This document shows positions 18,552-28,114 of a stretch of 64,000 nt of DNA, one piece after another. The notes below the pieces were generated by a model, which was not told where the DNA came from, did no database searches, and was given only the letters and a program-made list of their open reading frames with translations. Numbering within the stretch: position 1 is the first letter of the stretch; every line of letters begins with the position of its first letter. Source of the stretch: Chitinophagaceae bacterium (GTDB lineage: Bacteria; Bacteroidota; Bacteroidia; Chitinophagales; Chitinophagaceae); assembly GCA_017307755.1 (NCBI GenBank), contig JAFKGQ010000009.1, positions 451,025 through 515,024 on the forward strand, written 5' to 3'. Both the position numbers and the translations under genes were made by a program.

Positions 18552-20315
18552 ATGAAAAACATGAAGACTTCGATATACAACGTTAAGCACTGGGCGCCCG
18601 TCATCCTCCTCCTCTGGATCTCCGGTGCGGCCTGTACCAAACTCAATGTAAAGACTTATAGCGTGCTGCCTGCCGCCGAGTTCTGGAACAATCCTGACAA
18701 TATTCCCATCGGAAAGCTCGCGCCCTATACCGCACTTGGCAATATCGTAGGACATAGCGGTGTCGGCAATATGATGGAGATTACCTCTGATGAAATGGTC
18801 TATCCGACCCGCGGCACCGACTGGTACGACGGCGGTCAATGGGCCAGAATGTATTACCACCAGAACCTCCCCAGCGATGTCGACGGAAATGTGGACGGAT
18901 GCTGGCAGGGCTGTCTCAGCGGCATCTCCAAATGCAATTATGTTATTTTGACGCTCCAGGGTCTGCCCGCGGGCACCGACCCCAATCTCGATGCCGACGT
19001 CGCCGAAATGACCGCACTCCGCAGTATCTTCTATTATAAGGCAATGGTCCTTTTTGGTAATTTCCCCTACGTCAATTACGCCGTCGACCCGACTAAGGTC
19101 ACCCAAACCCCGATGGCCGCCATCTTCGACAGCCTTGAGACCTCACTCAAAGCATCCATTCCCCACCTCACCGCCACCATCGACAATTCTACCTACGGAA
19201 TAGTCAACAGATATACGGCTTTTGCCCTTCTGGCGAGAATGTATTTGAACGCGAAATATTACACCGGCAAGGACCGCTTTGCCGACTGCGTCGCCATGTG
19301 CGATTCCATCATAAACAACAAACACTATAAGCTCGAAGATAATTATTTCGACTGCTTTGTGGGTATCAACAACCAGAGCAAAGAAAATATCCTCGTGGTC
19401 CCCGGCACCCAAAGCGGGCTGACTTATACCAATGGTCTTGTACAGGCCTCGATCGAGTTCAATTCCTCCCTGACCTTTGGCATCCCCTGTTGTAATTATG
19501 GAAACAACGGCGCCTCCAGTACCCGGGATTTCTACCAGTATTTTGATACGGCTTCAAGCTATTCCACCAATACACAGCAGATCAACGGCAGGACCGTACA
19601 CAACGTCCTGCGTACCTTCAACGACCAGCGCACGGGACAATACCTTGTCGGTCAGCAGTTCCAGGGAGACGGCGTCAGCAATTATCCCCCGAACAAGAAC
19701 TGGATCGTAGCCAACGACGACGTTTGCTGTACGTATGACGGCGATGCTTCCACGGCCGCAACGACCAAGATCGGTGACAATTACAACGGCCTGAAGTCTC
19801 CCGTCATCTATTATGATACCATGGCCGAATTTACTTTCGACACCAAGCCGGCCTATTTCCGTCATGCAGGCGTCCGCAATATCAAGTACTGGCCGCAGCC
19901 GGGCCTTCCCCCCAATGGCAATATGGGGAATGCCTGGTCCGTATTTCGTCTCGCCGACGTCTATCTTATGCGCGGAGAAGCCAATTACTGGCTCGGGAAC
20001 CTGCCCGACGCACTTAGCGATTTCAATACGGTCCGTGACCGTGCCTACAGCCACAACACGGCTTATTATTGGAAGCTCGCAGATCTGACTCCTGATAATA
20101 TCCTTGCGGAACGGGGCCGGGAACTTGCCTGGGAAGATGTCCGCAGGATCGATCAGATCAGGATGCAGGAGTATACCGGCACACCGTATTTCACCAGGGC
20201 AAGGTCGTATCCGCCCAAACCGGCCGACAACGCGGATAAGCATACTTATTGGCTGCCCGTGCCTACAGTCGAGATCAATACGAATCCAAACCTGAAACAA
20301 AATCCCGGGTACTGA
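18552..20315 (+). CDS. SusD/RagB-type nutrient-binding lipoprotein
   Basis: The 587-residue protein has a lipoprotein leader with Cys28 (SGAAC). The ATG at 18561 is an equally plausible start three codons in. The mature protein shows the SusD layout: helical TPR-like segments (MTALRSIFYYKAMVLFGNFPYV and RYTAFALLARMYLNAKYYTG) and the C-terminal signature (FRLADVYLMRGEANYW, then WEDVRRIDQIRMQ and a final LPVPTVEINTNPNLKQNPGY). SusD proteins cap the SusC channel and capture the ligand at the surface. It is co-transcribed with SusC, and the next gene starts within 5 bp of its stop. Confidence 0.94.
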   Translation: MKNMKTSIYNVKHWAPVILLLWISGAACTKLNVKTYSVLPAAEFWNNPDNIPIGKLAPYTALGNIVGHSGVGNMMEITSDEMVYPTRGTDWYDGGQWARMYYHQNLPSDVDGNVDGCWQGCLSGISKCNYVILTLQGLPAGTDPNLDADVAEMTALRSIFYYKAMVLFGNFPYVNYAVDPTKVTQTPMAAIFDSLETSLKASIPHLTATIDNSTYGIVNRYTAFALLARMYLNAKYYTGKDRFADCVAMCDSIINNKHYKLEDNYFDCFVGINNQSKENILVVPGTQSGLTYTNGLVQASIEFNSSLTFGIPCCNYGNNGASSTRDFYQYFDTASSYSTNTQQINGRTVHNVLRTFNDQRTGQYLVGQQFQGDGVSNYPPNKNWIVANDDVCCTYDGDASTAATTKIGDNYNGLKSPVIYYDTMAEFTFDTKPAYFRHAGVRNIKYWPQPGLPPNGNMGNAWSVFRLADVYLMRGEANYWLGNLPDALSDFNTVRDRAYSHNTAYYWKLADLTPDNILAERGRELAWEDVRRIDQIRMQEYTGTPYFTRARSYPPKPADNADKHTYWLPVPTVEINTNPNLKQNPGY

Positions 20316-20319
20316 TCCA

Positions 20320-23300
20320 TTGCCAGGGCGCAATCATATAGTCCTTTTGACCGGGTACATGATATTGCTGGCCGCCTGTACCCATCGCCCCTCCCCGCTG
20401 TTCACAAAAATGAAGGCTGCGGAGACGGGCATCGGGTTCATCAACGTCAATACCGACCGCGATACGCTCAGTATCCTGGATTATCTCTATTATTATAATG
20501 GGGCAGGGGTCGCCATCGGGGATATCAACAATGACGGTCTGCCGGATATCTATCTGGCGGCCAATCAGGGAGGCAACAAACTCTATCTTAACAAAGGAAA
20601 TTTCAGATTTGAAGACATTACCGCCAAGGCCCATGTCGGCGGTCAAGCGGATTGGACCACCGGCGTGACCATGGCTGATATCAATGGCGATGGCCTCCTC
20701 GATATCTATGTCAGCGCCGTCGGCGATTTTGATCCCAGAGACCATAATGGCGACACACACCTGTATTTCCGGAATTCACGCAATCAGCTCTTTCTGAATA
20801 ATGGCGACAATACCTTTACCGAATGCGCCGAAAAATATGGTATTGCGGTGAAAGGATACAATACCCAGGCTGTCTTTTTCGACTATGACAAAGACGGGGA
20901 CCTCGATCTTTTTGTGCTTCAGCATTCCACCCACCAGACCGACGCATATGGCCCCGTCTCGCTCAGAGAGAAGTACAGTCCTGAAAGCGGCGGAAAGCTC
21001 TTCCGGAACGACGGTGAGCATTTCACCGACGTTACCAGATCTTCCGGCATCTACAGCAGCGCCCTGGGATACGGCCTTGGAGTCGCCGTCGCCGACCTTG
21101 ACAACGATGGATACGACGATATCTATGTCAGCAACGACTTCCACGAGAACGATTATTATTATCTCAACCAGCGCGACGGCACCTTCAAAGAGATAAATGC
21201 CCGCGCCTTTGGTCATGAGTCGAAGTTTTCCATGGGCAACGATATCGCCGACATCAACCACGACGGCTGGCTCGATGTCATGACGGTGGATATGTTGCCC
21301 TCAGATGAGAAGGTACTGAAGTCATCCCTTGGCGATGATCCCCTGACCCTTTATCTCTACCAGCGAGGACTCGGATACAACTACCAGTATTCCCGGAATT
21401 GTCTGCAATTGAATACAGGCAGGGGTAAAAAGTTTTCCGATATCGCACTCTATAGTGGCGTCGCCGCGACTGACTGGAGCTGGGGGCCTCTGATCGCGGA
21501 TTATAACCTGGACGGCAGCGACGATATCTATATCTCGAATGGTATCAAAAACCGCCCCAACGACCTTGACTATGTCAAGTTCATCTCCGGCCTCCCGCAA
21601 AACCATTTGAACACCGGCAAAAGATCGCATGATAAAGAGATCCTCCAACACCTTCCTTCCGGCGCCTGGCATAATTATATCTTTGAAGGCGGCGCCGATT
21701 GCAAATTTATCGACCGCAGTATCGAATGGGGTTTCGACAAACCGACCCTCGCCCAGGGTGCAGCGTATGCCGATCTTGATGGCGACGGCTCCATCGATCT
21801 GGTGACCAATAATATGAATGAAGAAGCGGGCATCTATAAGAACAATATAAGGACCCAAAACCCCGGCAATCATTTCCTGACCGTCCGCTTAAAAGGTAAA
21901 GCTCCGAATACCTTTGGCATAGGCGCCAAACTTTTTGTATTTGCCGGCGGCCGTCTGCAGTTCCAGGAATTACAACCCGAACGCGGATTTATGAGCTCCT
22001 CCGAACCGCTGTTGCATTACGGGCTCGGAAGCCTGACAAGTGCCGACAGCCTGATCCTTATCTGGCCTGATAACACTTTCGGGCGAATCGGCCGTACAAA
22101 AGCGGATGAAAAACTCATCATAGTTTATGAGCGCAGTAAACAGGATAGTATCCAAAATTACCCATCCTTTATCGATCACATTCTCCATGCCGGCGACGAC
22201 ACCGTCCTGACGGACATCACGGGAGTCTCCCACGTCGACTATCGTCACGAGGAAGATGTCTCATTTATCGATTTTACCCGACAATGGTTCATCCCTCACG
22301 AGATCTCCACACCGGGACCAAAGATCGCCGTGGCCGATGTCAACGGGGATGGTCTGGATGATTTTTTTGTTTGCGGCGGCAAAGGGCAGGGAGGAACGCT
22401 TTTTATACAACAACCCGACGCCACCTTTTCAAGATCACCCGACTCTGTCCTTTTTCTAAAGGACCGTGCCGCTGAAGATGTCGATGCCATTTTCGCCGAT
22501 GTCAACGGCGATCATTATCCCGACCTTTATGTCGCCAGCGGTGGCAATGAATTTGCCGGGCATGCCGAAGAACTCAAAGACCGTCTTTATCTCAACGATG
22601 GCAAGGGCCATTTTACAAAAAGCACAGGTCTTCCCGATCTGTTCGAAAACAAATCGATCGTACGCGCTGCCGACTTTGACAAGGACGGCGATCTAGATAT
22701 CTTTGTCGGCGGCAGAGCCAATGCCCTAATCTATGGAATGCCCCCGACCAGCTATCTCTTACAAAACGACGGCAAGGGTAATTTTACGATCGTCACACCG
22801 GCAGCTGCCCCTGGTCTTGCTCAGATCGGCATGGTGACCGATGCCGCCTGGGTCGATATCGATAAAGACGGCTGGCCAGATCTCGTCCTCACCGGCGAAT
22901 GGATGCCGCCGGTGCTCTTTAAAAACCACAACGGACGCCTGGTACGCGAAGAGTTGACAAATGACGACGTCGATCTCTCGGGCTGGTGGTGCGGCATGTT
23001 GGCCACAGATATCAACGGCGATGGGTACGTTGACCTCCTATTGGGCAATTATGGCCTCAACAGCAAGCTTACCGCGAGCGCATCGGCGCCCCTCAAGATG
23101 TACGTAGGAGATATGATGGGCAATCAGCGGATGTCGCAGATCATGGCCCTGCAAAAAGATGGCAATTATTATACCTTTTTGGATAAGGAGAACCTGGAAA
23201 AGCAATTGCCCTATCTGAAAAAGAAATACCTTAACTATGGAGAAATGGCGGGGCTCACTGTAGAACAGATCTTTGGAAAGAAGCTGGATAGCTGTGCGCT

Positions 23301-23688
23301 CTTTGAAGCCTATTCACTGGCCTCGACCGTATTGATCAACGACGGACACGGACATTTCAGATCGCAGCCTTTGCCGTACCAGATGCAATGGTCGCCTATT
23401 TTTACATTTGCACAGGCCGATCTGAATGGGGACGGCAGGCCGGATCTTATGACCGGGGGTAATTTTGATGGGACCGAACCCTACGAAGGACGTTACGACG
23501 CAATGCCCCTGGGGCTGTACCGGGGAGACGGGAAGGGCTCCTTTAACAGCATCCTGCCTCTTCCCCCGCTGCTGGATACGCTGTCGGGAGAAGTACGCAG
23601 CATTCAACCCATCCGGCTGGCGGGTGGCGGAAAAGCTCTGCTCGTAGGGTTCAACAACGGGCCTCTGCGAGTGCTGTCCTACCGGTGA
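20320..23688 (+). CDS. FG-GAP/VCBS and ASPIC-UnbV repeat lipoprotein
   Basis: The only start that yields a lipoprotein leader (LLAAC, Cys20) is a TTG at 20320, five bases after the SusD stop, so translation is probably coupled. The 1122-residue protein has many FG-GAP/VCBS repeats with calcium-binding DxNxDG loops (for example DINNDGLPDIY, DINGDGLLDIY, DYDKDGDLDLF and DVNGDGLDDFF). They form propellers at about 60-420 and 680-1115. An ASPIC/UnbV domain lies between them at about 505-580. Proteins of this class commonly accompany SusC/SusD pairs in Chitinophagaceae and are thought to be surface ligand-binding. The 3' end overlaps the convergent gene by 10 bp. Confidence 0.88.
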   Translation: MPGRNHIVLLTGYMILLAACTHRPSPLFTKMKAAETGIGFINVNTDRDTLSILDYLYYYNGAGVAIGDINNDGLPDIYLAANQGGNKLYLNKGNFRFEDITAKAHVGGQADWTTGVTMADINGDGLLDIYVSAVGDFDPRDHNGDTHLYFRNSRNQLFLNNGDNTFTECAEKYGIAVKGYNTQAVFFDYDKDGDLDLFVLQHSTHQTDAYGPVSLREKYSPESGGKLFRNDGEHFTDVTRSSGIYSSALGYGLGVAVADLDNDGYDDIYVSNDFHENDYYYLNQRDGTFKEINARAFGHESKFSMGNDIADINHDGWLDVMTVDMLPSDEKVLKSSLGDDPLTLYLYQRGLGYNYQYSRNCLQLNTGRGKKFSDIALYSGVAATDWSWGPLIADYNLDGSDDIYISNGIKNRPNDLDYVKFISGLPQNHLNTGKRSHDKEILQHLPSGAWHNYIFEGGADCKFIDRSIEWGFDKPTLAQGAAYADLDGDGSIDLVTNNMNEEAGIYKNNIRTQNPGNHFLTVRLKGKAPNTFGIGAKLFVFAGGRLQFQELQPERGFMSSSEPLLHYGLGSLTSADSLILIWPDNTFGRIGRTKADEKLIIVYERSKQDSIQNYPSFIDHILHAGDDTVLTDITGVSHVDYRHEEDVSFIDFTRQWFIPHEISTPGPKIAVADVNGDGLDDFFVCGGKGQGGTLFIQQPDATFSRSPDSVLFLKDRAAEDVDAIFADVNGDHYPDLYVASGGNEFAGHAEELKDRLYLNDGKGHFTKSTGLPDLFENKSIVRAADFDKDGDLDIFVGGRANALIYGMPPTSYLLQNDGKGNFTIVTPAAAPGLAQIGMVTDAAWVDIDKDGWPDLVLTGEWMPPVLFKNHNGRLVREELTNDDVDLSGWWCGMLATDINGDGYVDLLLGNYGLNSKLTASASAPLKMYVGDMMGNQRMSQIMALQKDGNYYTFLDKENLEKQLPYLKKKYLNYGEMAGLTVEQIFGKKLDSCALFEAYSLASTVLINDGHGHFRSQPLPYQMQWSPIFTFAQADLNGDGRPDLMTGGNFDGTEPYEGRYDAMPLGLYRGDGKGSFNSILPLPPLLDTLSGEVRSIQPIRLAGGGKALLVGFNNGPLRVLSYR

Positions 23689-24563
23689 CTAACCGGATAG
23701 ATCAGGTCGATCCTGATCGTCGAGCTGTCGGAGCCCGGTAGGGGAGACTGATACTGTTCGTAAGGAAGACCTCGTTTGGCCAACCCGTGATCGGAAATAA
23801 ATTTTTCCATCGCCGCGTACAGACCGGTGCGCTCGTCAAACCGGCCTTCGAACCGGCCGACGACCAGACCGAGTGTTGAAGGCAACTGCCGGAAGTTGTA
23901 AGCCGCGTCGGTGTAGATCGATTTATCGATGTTGAGGCCGGCCATCAACGTAATGGAATCGTGATCCAGCCGGGTAATGGCGATATTACGGGCGATGACC
24001 TTGCTGGATTCTTTGGCGGCATAGGTTTCCAGCGACTGGAATATACCGGGCAGGACCTTGAAAAGATCGCTCGAACGAAGATCCGTCTGCTTCGTCAGGA
24101 AAAAAGAATCGACCAGCTTTTGTGTTCTGATCGGATAACCATAAAAACGGAGATTGTCCTGCAGATAGGAGCGAAGCTCGTCGACGGTATGCACATCAGT
24201 ACCGGATCTTTCCAGAGAGGGGAAAAGCGAGTAAAACAAGGATGTCACGTGGACATAGGAGATATTTGAATGCTGCGGATCTTGTTGACGTGATAGATCG
24301 GGAGCCAGCGAGATCGCAAATTCGGTGCTGTCTCCGCCGTGGGCGGGTTCGCTGATGGTCCAACGCATGAATCCGGCCTCATTGATATGGGTATTCCTGC
24401 CCGAGTCTAAAGTCCGCCAACTGCCCGGTCTGTGTAAGGCCGCGACACTATTAGCCAGGGTGTTGGCGATGGTGACAGACCGGATCTGTTTGACGGGAAT
24501 AACAAGGCTGATCAAAACAAGGACGATGAGGAGAGAAAAGAAAATAGCGATCAGTTTTTTCAT
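23679..24563 (-). CDS. Membrane-anchored protein with GyrI-like effector-binding domain
   Basis: This 294-residue protein has one N-terminal transmembrane segment or uncleaved signal (residues 4-24) and then a soluble region. The last part, from about residue 215, resembles the GyrI-like/AraC effector-binding fold (PSTLGLVVGRFEGRFD, a helix, then IRIDLIYPV), which in other proteins binds small hydrophobic ligands. There is no DNA-binding domain, so it is not a transcription factor. Similar anchored proteins occur in Bacteroidota without known function. It lies between the FG-GAP gene and the fucosidases on the opposite strand. Confidence 0.7.
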   Translation of the reverse strand: MKKLIAIFFSLLIVLVLISLVIPVKQIRSVTIANTLANSVAALHRPGSWRTLDSGRNTHINEAGFMRWTISEPAHGGDSTEFAISLAPDLSRQQDPQHSNISYVHVTSLFYSLFPSLERSGTDVHTVDELRSYLQDNLRFYGYPIRTQKLVDSFFLTKQTDLRSSDLFKVLPGIFQSLETYAAKESSKVIARNIAITRLDHDSITLMAGLNIDKSIYTDAAYNFRQLPSTLGLVVGRFEGRFDERTGLYAAMEKFISDHGLAKRGLPYEQYQSPLPGSDSSTIRIDLIYPVSHR

Positions 24564-24600
24564 ATGTGCATTATTGTTTTAAAAGTAAATAAATTTTAAG

Positions 24601-26658
24601 TTGAAAAAGGTTTGCTTGCTGTTGTTTTTTTGTCTGCCGGCATTGGCGCCGGAGGCGCAGGTGTATGCTCCGAATTGGGAATCCCTGGATAAGCGGCCCG
24701 TCCCGCAATGGTACCAGGATGCGAAGTTTGGGATCTTTATCCATTGGGGCGTGTATTCAGTGCCCGCATTCCGCACCAAAGGAGAATATGCGGAATGGTA
24801 TCAGAATGGATTGAACAGTGGCGATACCGCTGTTATTGCTTATCACAAGCGGCAATACGGGGACCTTACCTACTACCAACTGGTGGATAGATTCAGGGCG
24901 CCCCTCTTCAATCCCGACGATTGGGCCCACCTGATAGAAAAATCCGGTGCTCGTTATGTTGTGCTTACCTCCAAACACCACGACGGATTTGCGCTCTGGC
25001 CTAGTAAGGAAGCCACCCGCGACTGGGGATTCCCCTGGAATGCCGTCGATGCAGGACCGCACCGCGACCTGCTCGGCGATCTTTTTACCGCATTACGCAA
25101 GACCAGTGTCCATCCCGGGCTCTACTATTCCCTCTATGAATGGTACAATCCTATTTGGCTGAAAGACCATCGACAATATGTGGTGCAGCACGAATGGCCG
25201 CAGATGAAAGACCTTGTCAGCAGCTACAAACCCGAGATCTTCTGGACCGATGGCGAGTGGGACGAAACAGCCGAAACCTGGAAATCGCAGGAATTCCTCG
25301 CCTGGCTATACAACGAAAGCCCCATCAAAGACAAGGTCGTCACCTATGATCGTTGGGGAAAGGGCGTTCGTTTCAAACACGGAGGCGTGTTCACGCCCGA
25401 ATACCAGCCTGATGTCAGTTTTGCAGATCATTATTATGAAGAGAGCCGCGGCATGGGATACTCTTATGGCTATAACCGCAATGAGGACGCCTGGGACTAT
25501 AATTCCGCCGAAACCATGATCGGACAATTGGTCGACAAGACCAGCGGCGGCGGCAATTTCCTTCTCGATATAGGCCCTGATGCCGACGGCAAGATCCCGC
25601 CTATCATGCAGGAACGACTTCTGCAGATCGGCGAATGGATGCAGATCAACCACGAGGCGATATACAATACTTCCCGCTGGAGAACCCCGCGGCAGACTGG
25701 CGCCGACGGAAAGCCTGAATGCTTCTTCACGTACAACAAAAACACCAAAGACCTCTTCCTTATCCTCCCGCATTGGCCGGCCAGCTCCTTTACCATAAAA
25801 GACCTTGTCATCCCACCAGGTACGAAGATCGAGCTTCTTGAGTCTCGTCAGGCTTTGGATGCGCACCAGGACGGAAAGGAACTACGGATCGAATTCCCTG
25901 TTTATGATCCGGCGACTATCAAGGGCAAATATTATTATGTGATCAGACTAGCCGGAGCCGGCGATTTTGCCGATAATCCGAGGATCGATCTTCAATATCC
26001 CGGCAATTCCCTCAAACCCATCGTCAATATTTTAGTCAGAGATGGCAGTCAGATAAGGTATACGCTGGATGGCTCCATCCCCGATGAGAACGCCACATTG
26101 TTTACAAAGCCCTTCACGCCCCAGCAATCGGCCACGCTGACCATACGTTCCTTCAGACCCGGCGCTCTACCCAGCAACCCCATCGTCGTACCACTGACCG
26201 TCTACCCGCTGTTGCCGGCTGCCCATTCCACCGCGGGGAAGCAAGGCCTCAAGCTCACCCGTTATGAGCTCATTCCCGAAACCGTGAAAGATCTGGACAA
26301 AGCAACGCCCATCGGAGACACCGTTTCTTCACGGCCTTCCATCAATGATCTCCCGCGTGCCGACAACGCCGGCCTGCTCTATACGGGCTATGTCCAGACG
26401 CCTCGCGATGCACTTTATACCTGGTATCTCTCCGTCGATGACGGCGCCGTGCTCTGGATCGACAGCCAATTGGTCATCGACCACGACGGCAAGCATGCCA
26501 ATACCGAAAAATCTGGAAAGATCGCATTAAAAAAAGGACCGCATGTTTTCAAACTGGCCTATATTCAGGCAGGCAGCGATAAAGCTCTCAAACTGGAATA
26601 CAGCGCCAACGGCATCGAAAGACAGGAATTACCAGCTACCGCCTGGGTTCACGAATAA
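24601..26658 (+). CDS. GH29 alpha-L-fucosidase with CHB_HEX_C-like and PA14 modules
   Basis: An in-frame stop at 24586 and the absence of ATG make the TTG at 24601 the likely start; it gives a clear signal peptide (to about residue 20). The 685-residue protein has a GH29 domain at about 23-360 with the family motifs DAKFGIFIHWGVYS, YVVLTSKHHDGFALW and EIFWTDGEWD, where Asp217 fits the catalytic nucleophile. A chitobiase/hexosaminidase C-terminal-like module (TLDGSIPDENATLFTKPF) spans about 470-535, and a PA14-like module about 550-680 (DDGAVLWIDSQLVIDHDG). It should remove alpha-L-fucose from glycans in the periplasm or at the surface. A second GH29 gene follows 13 bp downstream. Confidence 0.92.
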   Translation: MKKVCLLLFFCLPALAPEAQVYAPNWESLDKRPVPQWYQDAKFGIFIHWGVYSVPAFRTKGEYAEWYQNGLNSGDTAVIAYHKRQYGDLTYYQLVDRFRAPLFNPDDWAHLIEKSGARYVVLTSKHHDGFALWPSKEATRDWGFPWNAVDAGPHRDLLGDLFTALRKTSVHPGLYYSLYEWYNPIWLKDHRQYVVQHEWPQMKDLVSSYKPEIFWTDGEWDETAETWKSQEFLAWLYNESPIKDKVVTYDRWGKGVRFKHGGVFTPEYQPDVSFADHYYEESRGMGYSYGYNRNEDAWDYNSAETMIGQLVDKTSGGGNFLLDIGPDADGKIPPIMQERLLQIGEWMQINHEAIYNTSRWRTPRQTGADGKPECFFTYNKNTKDLFLILPHWPASSFTIKDLVIPPGTKIELLESRQALDAHQDGKELRIEFPVYDPATIKGKYYYVIRLAGAGDFADNPRIDLQYPGNSLKPIVNILVRDGSQIRYTLDGSIPDENATLFTKPFTPQQSATLTIRSFRPGALPSNPIVVPLTVYPLLPAAHSTAGKQGLKLTRYELIPETVKDLDKATPIGDTVSSRPSINDLPRADNAGLLYTGYVQTPRDALYTWYLSVDDGAVLWIDSQLVIDHDGKHANTEKSGKIALKKGPHVFKLAYIQAGSDKALKLEYSANGIERQELPATAWVHE

Positions 26659-26671
26659 CTCAACCAGACAT

Positions 26672-28114
26672 ATGAAACGCATCTATTGTACGCTATTAAT
26701 GACGACCGTTCTCCTGACTGCAACGGCTCAACACAAGTACCAGGCTACCTGGGAATCCCTGGGGCAGTATACCACTCCCGATTGGTTCAGAGACGCCAAA
26801 TTCGGCATCTTTATCCACTGGGGCGTCTATTCCGTCCCCGCCTTTGGCAGTGAATGGTACCCCCGCAACATGTACGACTCGACCTCACCCGAGTTCAAGC
26901 ACCATGTCGCCACCTATGGCCCGCAAAAAAATTTCGGGTACAAAGATTTTGTGCCCTTGTTCAAAGCGGAGAAATGGGATCCCGCACAATGGGTGGCTTT
27001 ATTCAAAAAAGCAGGCGCTAAATACATCGTGCCCGTGGCCGAACACCACGACGGATTTGCGATGTACAAGACCAGCCTCAGTAGATGGAATGCCTATGAG
27101 ATGGGACCGAAACGCGATGTGCTGGGCGAACTGTCCGCCGAGATCCGCAAACAGGGTCTGATCTTCGGGCTCTCCTCCCATCGCATCGAACACTGGTTCT
27201 TCTTCAACGGCGGCAGACAATTCCTTTCCGATGTCCTGGACCCGAAGAACGGGGACCTCTATGGACCGGCCCGCGAAGAAAGCGACGATCCCTCGCCAGA
27301 GTTCATGGCCGATTGGCTCCTGCGCTGTACCGAGCTTGTGGATCGTTACCAACCTCAGCTCTTTTGGTTCGACTGGTGGATCGAACAGCCGGCGCTGGAT
27401 CCTTACCGTAAAACCTTTGCTTCTTACTACTACAATAAAGGGTTGCAATGGGACAAAGGTGTCGTCATCAACTACAAATACGATAAATCCTTTCCCACCG
27501 GCGTCGCCGTGCTCGATCTCGAACGTGGTAAGCTAGACTCTGTCCGCCGCCTGCCCTGGCAGACAGACGACGCTATCGGCAACGAATCCTGGGGTTATGC
27601 CGCCGGCAATACATTTAAATCCGCACAGTATGTCGTCACCAACCTCATCGATATCGTGAGCAAGAATGGGAACCTGTTATTGAATATCGGACCCCGCAGC
27701 GACGGCACCCTCACCGAAGAAGAAACCGCTACATTGCTCGGCACAGGCAAATGGCTTGATATAAACGGCGAGGCGATCTATGGCACAAGACCCTGGCGCG
27801 TATATGGGGAAGGACCGACAAGATCTGCAAGTGGAGCGTTTGCCGATCAGAAGGAGCCGTTTACGGCCAAGGACATACGTTTCACGACCAAGGGCACGAC
27901 ACTCTATGTCATCACGCTGGGGACGCCGAAAGAAAAAACGGTCATCAAAAGCCTGGGACTGAACGCCCATCCCGGCGTCATCGCCTCTGTCGAGATCCCC
28001 GGCAGCACGGAAAGACCGAAATGGGCGCAAAAAGCGGACGCATTGATCATCGAACCGTCTGTCACCTATCCCGCTGAATTCGCGGTGGTATATAAGGTAA
28101 ATTTTAAAAACTAA
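26672..28114 (+). CDS. GH29 alpha-L-fucosidase, second copy
   Basis: The start is the ATG at 26672, just after the previous stop, where a signal peptide (to about TATAQ) begins; the longer open frame from 26543 is embedded in the previous gene. The 480-residue protein is a single-domain GH29 enzyme with DAKFGIFIHWGVYSVPAF, PVAEHHDGFAMY and QLFWFDWW (candidate nucleophile Asp234). It differs from its neighbour by having no CHB_HEX_C or PA14 modules and different residues around the active site, so a different linkage preference is plausible. It overlaps the 3' end of the GH97 gene by four bases in a tail-to-tail arrangement. Confidence 0.92.
   Translation: MKRIYCTLLMTTVLLTATAQHKYQATWESLGQYTTPDWFRDAKFGIFIHWGVYSVPAFGSEWYPRNMYDSTSPEFKHHVATYGPQKNFGYKDFVPLFKAEKWDPAQWVALFKKAGAKYIVPVAEHHDGFAMYKTSLSRWNAYEMGPKRDVLGELSAEIRKQGLIFGLSSHRIEHWFFFNGGRQFLSDVLDPKNGDLYGPAREESDDPSPEFMADWLLRCTELVDRYQPQLFWFDWWIEQPALDPYRKTFASYYYNKGLQWDKGVVINYKYDKSFPTGVAVLDLERGKLDSVRRLPWQTDDAIGNESWGYAAGNTFKSAQYVVTNLIDIVSKNGNLLLNIGPRSDGTLTEEETATLLGTGKWLDINGEAIYGTRPWRVYGEGPTRSASGAFADQKEPFTAKDIRFTTKGTTLYVITLGTPKEKTVIKSLGLNAHPGVIASVEIPGSTERPKWAQKADALIIEPSVTYPAEFAVVYKVNFKN

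Noticed and set aside
15652..20333. Long minus-strand open frames opposite SusC and SusD
   Set aside because: No signal peptide or domain; the plus-strand proteins have full family motifs.
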